Origin: JAZGHN01 sp964496725
Lineage (GTDB): Bacteria; Chloroflexota; Dehalococcoidia; Dehalococcoidales; E44-bin46
DNA: 9,306 nt
Reading direction: 5' to 3'
Assembly (NCBI GenBank): GCA_964496725.1
Contig: CAZCAS010000046.1
Span: 1 to 9,306 of the forward strand
Part shown: in pieces, positions 5,743-9,306 of the stretch
Numbering within the stretch: position 1 is the first letter of the stretch
Layout: the number at the start of each line of letters is the position of its first letter
The notes under the pieces: generated by a model
Databases searched by the model: none
What the model was told of the DNA's origin: nothing
What the model saw: only the letters and a program-made list of their open reading frames with translations
Made by a program: the position numbers and the translations under genes

Positions 5743-6460
5743 CCTTATTACTCCTTATTTCGTCCGGAGAACCTTCAGCAATCTTCCTTCCGAAATTTAG
5801 TGCAATTATTCGCTGGCACACATCTACGACTGTTTTGACATTATGCTCTACAAGCATGATAGTAATCTTTCTTGTTGAGTGGAGAGTCCTGATTAGATCC
5901 GTCATCATTTTTATCTCGTCGACATTCATCCCAGTGACGGGCTCGTCTAGTAACAGCAAGTCTGGTTCGGCCGCCAAAGCTATGCCCAACCCCAGCATGC
6001 GTTGATGCCCGTGGGGCAACTGACCAGCTTTTGCGTCTTTCAAATGAGCCAACCCAACAAACTCCAATATAGCGCCCGCTCGGTCTACTTCAGCTTTGGG
6101 AATGCGGGAAGGATAGAACAATGCTCGCCACATGCTCGACTTAATATGGCCGCCCAGCAAGACATTTTCTATGGCGGTAAATTCAGGATATAGGACCGTC
6201 AATTGGAATGTTCGAACAATGCCACGCCGGGCTATATGATGAGGCTTGAGGTTGCTCACATTTTCGCCCTTGTATATAATCTCACCATTTGTGGGTGGGA
6301 AGAATCCGGTGATGACATTAAAAAGGGTTGATTTCCCCGCACCGTTTGGCCCAATGAGCCCTACTATTTCTCCAGCGTTAATCGATAGGCTTAAATTGTC
6401 TAGCGCAATAAGGCCACCGAAGTGCCGACTAAGGTTTCTTACCTCAAGTAAAGGAGCCAA
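5699..6460 (-). CDS. livG: HAAT-family ABC transporter ATP-binding protein LivG
   Basis: A 253-residue ATPase partner of LivF. Walker A is GPNGAGKST (37-45), the Q-loop is RTFQ (Q86), Walker B is LLLLDEP (168-174) and the H-loop is VEHN (H206). The insert after the Q-loop (ENVLLGGHIKSSMWRALFYPS) and the C-terminal VIEAYLG are LivG hallmarks. The signature is LPHGHQR (148-154), where LivG proteins usually have a form such as LAYGQQR. I chose the TTG start at 6460: AGAGGTGA, which contains the livM stop codon, is 4 nt upstream, and the product then begins MAPLLEVRNL as is usual. The frame continues back through an ATG at 6478 and to 6529, but neither has a Shine-Dalgarno and both would overlap livM. 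It feeds into livF by a 44-nt overlap. Confidence 0.93.
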   Translation of the reverse strand: MAPLLEVRNLSRHFGGLIALDNLSLSINAGEIVGLIGPNGAGKSTLFNVITGFFPPTNGEIIYKGENVSNLKPHHIARRGIVRTFQLTVLYPEFTAIENVLLGGHIKSSMWRALFYPSRIPKAEVDRAGAILEFVGLAHLKDAKAGQLPHGHQRMLGLGIALAAEPDLLLLDEPVTGMNVDEIKMMTDLIRTLHSTRKITIMLVEHNVKTVVDVCQRIIALNFGRKIAEGSPDEIRSNKDVIEAYLGPEAPRG

Positions 6461-6464
6461 GATT

Positions 6465-7451
6465 TCACCTCTTCTCATTGGAGCTGATCGCCCGCTGTTG
6501 CTCTCGCGGTTTTCTGGCGCCCCAAACAAGACTCAACAGCCTTGCTGGCAAACTGATAATTCCATCGGGTAAGAAGAGTACGACTAAGACCATGACTACA
6601 GCATAAAATATTCGTTCAAAATACATAAAGCCACGGAGTGGCTCAGTAAGGAGAGACAAAACGGCCGCACCCACTATTGGCCCGGCAAAGCCACCGACAC
6701 CGCCCGCAAAGCAGTACACCATGACCATGGCGCACATCATAAAGCCGAAGATATCAGGCTGGATAAATGACATAACGTGGGCGTAGAGGCTACCAGTTAG
6801 ACCAGCAAAAAAGCAGGACACAGCGAAGGCGAGCATCTGGTACATATAGGTATTTAACCCCACCGCCTTGCCCAACTCCTCTGTTTGACTTAAGCTTTTA
6901 ACTGTTAGGCCAAACCGCGAATTCTCAAGCCGATAGAGGATTAGCAATATAATCCCAGTAACCAATACGGTGAAGTAGTATTGAGGAACCCTATTAACTA
7001 GTTCAATGCCAGCAATACTAACTGGAGGGATATTCATGACCCCAACTACCCCGCCGGTTAGTGAACTCCATTTAATCGCTGAAACTCTCACTACTTCAAC
7101 GAACGCGAAGGTGAGTATCATGAAATAAACGTATTTCGCTCTCAAGGTGGCATATCCAACAAGAAGGCTCGCTACTGCAGCCGTTATGCCTGCGGCCAAA
7201 AAAGCAGGTAAAAAAGGAACGCCCAGCTTCATCGTCATGAGTGTGGACGTGTATGCTCCGATAGCTACGTAAGCGGCAATACCAAAGTTTATCTGTCCCG
7301 CATTTAGCGAGACCCTCAGGCTGGAAGCCAAAAGGACATTGATGCAGACCGGAATCAATACCAGAAGTATGTGTTCTCGCACAAAAAAGGGCAACACCAG
7401 CATCATCAACACTACGCAAGCAACATAAATAAAAGGTTTCTTAATATGCAC
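6465..7451 (-). CDS. livM: HAAT-family ABC transporter permease LivM
   Basis: A 328-residue integral membrane permease, pairing with LivH. It has multiple hydrophobic helices. The hallmark SLNAGQINFGIAAYVAIGAY lies near 48-67. The cytoplasmic coupling segment is RFGLTVKSLSQTEELGKAVGLN (179-200), followed by the FAGLTGSLYAH helix. GGVGGFAGP (250-258) and FLPDGI lie near the end. Length is in the normal range. The start chosen is GTG 7451, which overlaps the livH stop by 11 nt and has AAGGGG 7 nt upstream. The frame reaches back to a TTG at 7487 but without a ribosome-binding site. The hydrophilic C-terminal tail (residues about 311-328) is rich in Arg, Lys and Gln and is cytoplasmic. Its TGA is part of the livG ribosome-binding site. 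Confidence 0.94.
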   Translation of the reverse strand: MHIKKPFIYVACVVLMMLVLPFFVREHILLVLIPVCINVLLASSLRVSLNAGQINFGIAAYVAIGAYTSTLMTMKLGVPFLPAFLAAGITAAVASLLVGYATLRAKYVYFMILTFAFVEVVRVSAIKWSSLTGGVVGVMNIPPVSIAGIELVNRVPQYYFTVLVTGIILLILYRLENSRFGLTVKSLSQTEELGKAVGLNTYMYQMLAFAVSCFFAGLTGSLYAHVMSFIQPDIFGFMMCAMVMVYCFAGGVGGFAGPIVGAAVLSLLTEPLRGFMYFERIFYAVVMVLVVLFLPDGIISLPARLLSLVWGARKPREQQRAISSNEKR

Positions 7452-8301
7452 CCAACAACCCCTTAGGCCTAAAAACCAGAAGGACAATAATCACAAACCA
7501 CGTGAATAGGTAGGCCAGTTCTGTACCTACGGTTACCGCCAGCAGACTGTCAGCCAACCCTATGACCACAGCACCTAAGATTGCACCGGGTATACTTCCC
7601 ATCCCACCCAGGCATATCACCATAAATGCTTTGATCAGGGGCAGCTCCCCCATAGTAGGAGAGATCGTGTATAGAGGTGCTGTCAGAGCACCAGCCGCAG
7701 CGGCCAAAGAAAAGCCCAGTATAAAAACATAGGAGTTGATTTGATGAACGTTAATGCCTTGCAATGCTGCTGCAACTTTATCCTCCTCTACTGCTCGCAT
7801 ACGGATACCTATTTTCGTCCGGTGAATGAGATAGTAAAGGACCGACACTAAGACCATGGTAACAAGAATAGTCAGCAACTTATAGTTCGTGAAGGTAATC
7901 CCCCAAATACTTGAGGTTCCGCCCACTGGGCTAGGCACGCCTTTAGATTCAAAACCAAATGCTAGGTTACCCACGGTCTCCATAAGTATCATTAATGCGA
8001 GCGTGGCAACTATGAAAGGTGCAAACTTCCCGCCCACAGGGCGGTATATAGTTCTTTCCATCAATAGGCCAACTATACCGAGACTAATTACTGTTGCCAC
8101 CATGGCGAGATAGAAGTTTAGGCCCATAATGTGGTAAATATAGTAAATCCCGAATGCGCCCAGCATATATACAACACCGTGAGTAAGATTAACAATGCCC
8201 AGAATTCCAAACATGAGTGTAAGTCCCAAAGCCATTAGAGCATAAATTGAAGCTAGACTTAATCCCAATAGTATACTCTGCGCAACAAGACTTATCCCCA
8301 T
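7441..8301 (-). CDS. livH: HAAT-family ABC transporter permease LivH
   Basis: A 286-residue multi-pass inner-membrane permease, normal in length for LivH. Family hallmarks are ALGLTLMFGILGIVNLTHG (24-42), MERTIYRPVGG (81-91), the coupling segment TKIGIRMRAVEEDKVAAALQ (162-181) with QGIN after it, GGMGSIPGAILGA (232-244) and the C-terminal FRPKGLLG (277-284). With LivM it forms the translocation path for the solute handed over by the binding protein. The ATG at 8301 is the only good start in the frame. GGAGG at 8317-8313 is upstream, but the spacing of 12 nt is long, so initiation may be modest. An out-of-frame ATG lies between the GGAGG and the start. The 3' end overlaps livM by 11 nt. Confidence 0.95.
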   Translation of the reverse strand: MGISLVAQSILLGLSLASIYALMALGLTLMFGILGIVNLTHGVVYMLGAFGIYYIYHIMGLNFYLAMVATVISLGIVGLLMERTIYRPVGGKFAPFIVATLALMILMETVGNLAFGFESKGVPSPVGGTSSIWGITFTNYKLLTILVTMVLVSVLYYLIHRTKIGIRMRAVEEDKVAAALQGINVHQINSYVFILGFSLAAAAGALTAPLYTISPTMGELPLIKAFMVICLGGMGSIPGAILGAVVIGLADSLLAVTVGTELAYLFTWFVIIVLLVFRPKGLLGAY

Positions 8302-8348
8302 CTGTGAGCATAACCTCCGTAATTCGTTAATCGTTTGCTATAGTTTTA

Positions 8349-8360
8349 GAGAATATTCTC
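8349..8360. promoter_or_regulatory. 12-bp perfect palindrome GAGAATATTCTC
   Basis: A perfect A+T-centred dyad lies 48 nt upstream of the livH start. It could be an operator half-site pair or simply a minor RNA stem. Only one copy exists in the window, so its role is unsupported beyond symmetry and position. Confidence 0.3.
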
Positions 8361-8470
8361 CTTGGGTCGCTACTTCCTCTCGATTGAGGGTTCCGCATTC
8401 AATCAACAACTTCGTTGGTCTCGCTTTCCTAAGACCCAACGACAGAGAAGGTTGGCATTTGTTAATGCTC

Positions 8471-8527
8471 ACACTACGGCAAAGCGACAGGTTCTGCTCT
8501 CCCCTGAACCTCGCTTTGCCGTAGTGT
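8471..8527 (-). repeat. 22-bp intergenic hairpin between binding-protein gene and livH
   Basis: ACACTACGGCAAAGCG (8471-8486) pairs perfectly with CGCTTTGCCGTAGTGT (8512-8527). After a 2-nt bulge, AGGTTC (8489-8494) pairs with GAACCT (8506-8511), leaving an 11-nt pyrimidine-rich loop. It begins 40 nt after the binding-protein stop in transcription order. The minus-strand 3' flank is GAGCATTAAC, with no U run, so this is not a classical intrinsic terminator. In other binding-protein operons a hairpin here protects the upstream mRNA from 3' decay, giving more binding protein than permease. That role is inferred. Confidence 0.75.
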
Positions 8528-8566
8528 TGCATGTTCACGTTCAAACCCACGGCCGCCGTAGCCTTA

Positions 8567-9306
8567 TTATTTCTCTGGCCAGTAAAGACCAGTTTGAGCC
8601 TGGTCCACGTAGACGACCTGGTCGTTCTCGACAGTGGCAATCCACATGGGAAACAGGGGTTGGTTATCGATTCCATAGTACTCCGCCCCACCGTAGTGAA
8701 CCTTTCCCGAGGCTGTGTCAAAAGTGCCCGTCCTCAGGGCGTTAGCAAGGGCTTCTGATTCCCAGGTTCCGGCCAGTTCAACAGCTTGGCCAAGCGCCTG
8801 CGCGCCACTGTAGTGCTGTAAGGAAAAAGGTATGAATGGTGCCCCATATTTCTTGAGATAATCTTCCTTATATCTTTCCTGCTGTGGCGTGAAAGGTTCA
8901 CCGTATTCGGTGCCACCCATCAACCCCTCCAAGTACTTCGGGTCAACCATCCCCAACATTGTCTGCAAATTCGGACCGCTCCAGTGCACGAACATGCCAG
9001 TGTAACCAAGGTCCCTGGCCTGTCTAGCAATTGCAGCCGTATTATCTGGCGTACTGGAAGTAAGATCAATAACATCGGGTTTGAGGGCTAGTACCTTCAG
9101 CAGGATAGATGAGAAGTCGACAGTGTCCATCGGGAAAATCTCAGAATCTAGCACGGTTATCCCGAAATTTGGTGCTACTTGTTTTGTGAGTTTGTCCGCA
9201 TCATGTCCGCAGACCCAATCAGGGCTTAGCTTGACCAATGTCTTCACATTCGGATACTTCTCCTGTAGCCACTTATTACCTGCAGGCACACACTCAGCAT
9301 ACCTAA
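8567..9306 (-). CDS. periplasmic/lipoprotein-type amino-acid substrate-binding protein, LivJ/K-like (5' end outside window)
   Basis: The C-terminal 245 residues of a type I periplasmic binding protein of the Peripla_BP_6 (leucine-binding) class; the N-terminus with its signal peptide lies beyond the window. The segment DFSSILLKVLALKPDVIDLT followed by IARQARDLGYTGMFVHWSG is the usual interdomain region of LivJ-like proteins. It is followed by GLMGGTEYGEPFTPQQERYKEDYLKKYG and the helix SGAQALGQAVELAG. The ending, WIATVENDQVVYVDQAQTG, fits the final beta strands. An internal GTG at 9289 is not the start, because the frame stays open to the edge. It would capture the solute outside the membrane and deliver it to LivHM. 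Residues that contact the ligand cannot be judged from this half, so the substrate is not called. Confidence 0.93.
   Translation of the reverse strand, partial: RYAECVPAGNKWLQEKYPNVKTLVKLSPDWVCGHDADKLTKQVAPNFGITVLDSEIFPMDTVDFSSILLKVLALKPDVIDLTSSTPDNTAAIARQARDLGYTGMFVHWSGPNLQTMLGMVDPKYLEGLMGGTEYGEPFTPQQERYKEDYLKKYGAPFIPFSLQHYSGAQALGQAVELAGTWESEALANALRTGTFDTASGKVHYGGAEYYGIDNQPLFPMWIATVENDQVVYVDQAQTGLYWPEK

Larger units (their letters stand above)
8302..8566 (-). other. structured spacer between binding-protein gene and livH, no gene seen
   Basis: This 265-nt stretch holds no convincing gene. Opposed 127-codon open frames on the two strands (8338-8721 minus and 8362-8745 plus) run into the binding-protein gene, lack ribosome-binding sites and have no recognisable family. 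The spacer contains three successive inverted repeats (8382-8404, 8412-8442, 8471-8527) and the 12-bp palindrome GAGAATATTCTC (8349-8360). None has a T tract on the minus strand. I see no convincing internal promoter, so livH is most likely read through from the binding-protein gene. Confidence 0.7.

Noticed and set aside
8471..8527. The 22-bp hairpin as a classical intrinsic terminator or CRISPR-like repeat
   Set aside because: There is no U run on either side to support termination, and only one copy exists, so there is no array.
8338..8745. Two opposed 127-codon open frames across the binding-protein/livH spacer
   Set aside because: They overlap each other and the real binding-protein frame, have no Shine-Dalgarno and no recognisable domain, and read through inverted repeats. 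They are best seen as chance open frames.

Overview
The window looks like chromosomal DNA of a free-living bacterium. It is most like Chloroflexota of the Dehalococcoidia type. That is inference from remembered family resemblance: a 46-residue DUF5679 zinc-ribbon protein, a short archaeal-type thymidylate synthase, a stand-alone B3/B4 domain protein and a GCSHNKCTFC-type radical SAM protein. No rRNA or other firm taxonomic marker is present. I see no CRISPR array, insertion sequence, integrase or phage gene.

Layout. (1) Positions 1-2413, plus strand: a tightly packed gene run. It holds the 3' end of an unrecognised gene, a radical SAM protein, a thymidylate synthase-family protein and a solo B3/B4 domain protein, with gaps of 1, 10 and 5 nt. 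(2) Positions 2423-3235, minus strand: a two-gene unit, convergent with the first run. It encodes a small membrane protein with a duplicated 15-residue unit and a membrane-anchored coiled-coil protein with a transglutaminase-like C-terminal domain. (3) Positions 3320-3795, plus strand: a good sigma70-type promoter, a complete tRNA-Lys(CTT), two near-identical small hairpins, the DUF5679 gene and an intrinsic terminator. (4) Positions 3814-3854: a strong, probably bidirectional terminator hairpin separating this unit from the converging operon to its right. (5) Positions 3923-9306, minus strand: a branched-chain amino-acid-type (HAAT) ABC importer operon. In transcription order it is substrate-binding protein (5' end beyond the window), livH, livM, livG, livF and then a PTER-like member of the phosphotriesterase amidohydrolase family.

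How the genes work together. In region 5 the binding protein delivers a solute to LivH/LivM, and LivG/LivF power import. The last gene, 17 nt behind livF with a perfect Shine-Dalgarno, would act on the imported compound in the cytoplasm. Its resemblance to the animal N-acetyltaurine hydrolase PTER suggests an N-acyl amino acid or N-acyl taurine-like substrate (inference). Between the binding-protein gene and livH lie about 265 nt with no gene but three successive inverted repeats, a plausible device for uncoupling binding-protein expression from the permease. Several starts in this operon are better placed at GTG or TTG codons with good Shine-Dalgarno sequences than at the longest open frame.

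The most interesting items are the importer-plus-PTER-like hydrolase module and its altered active-site motifs, the structured spacer in that operon, and the repeated hairpin region behind the tRNA. The individual protein families are otherwise known ones.
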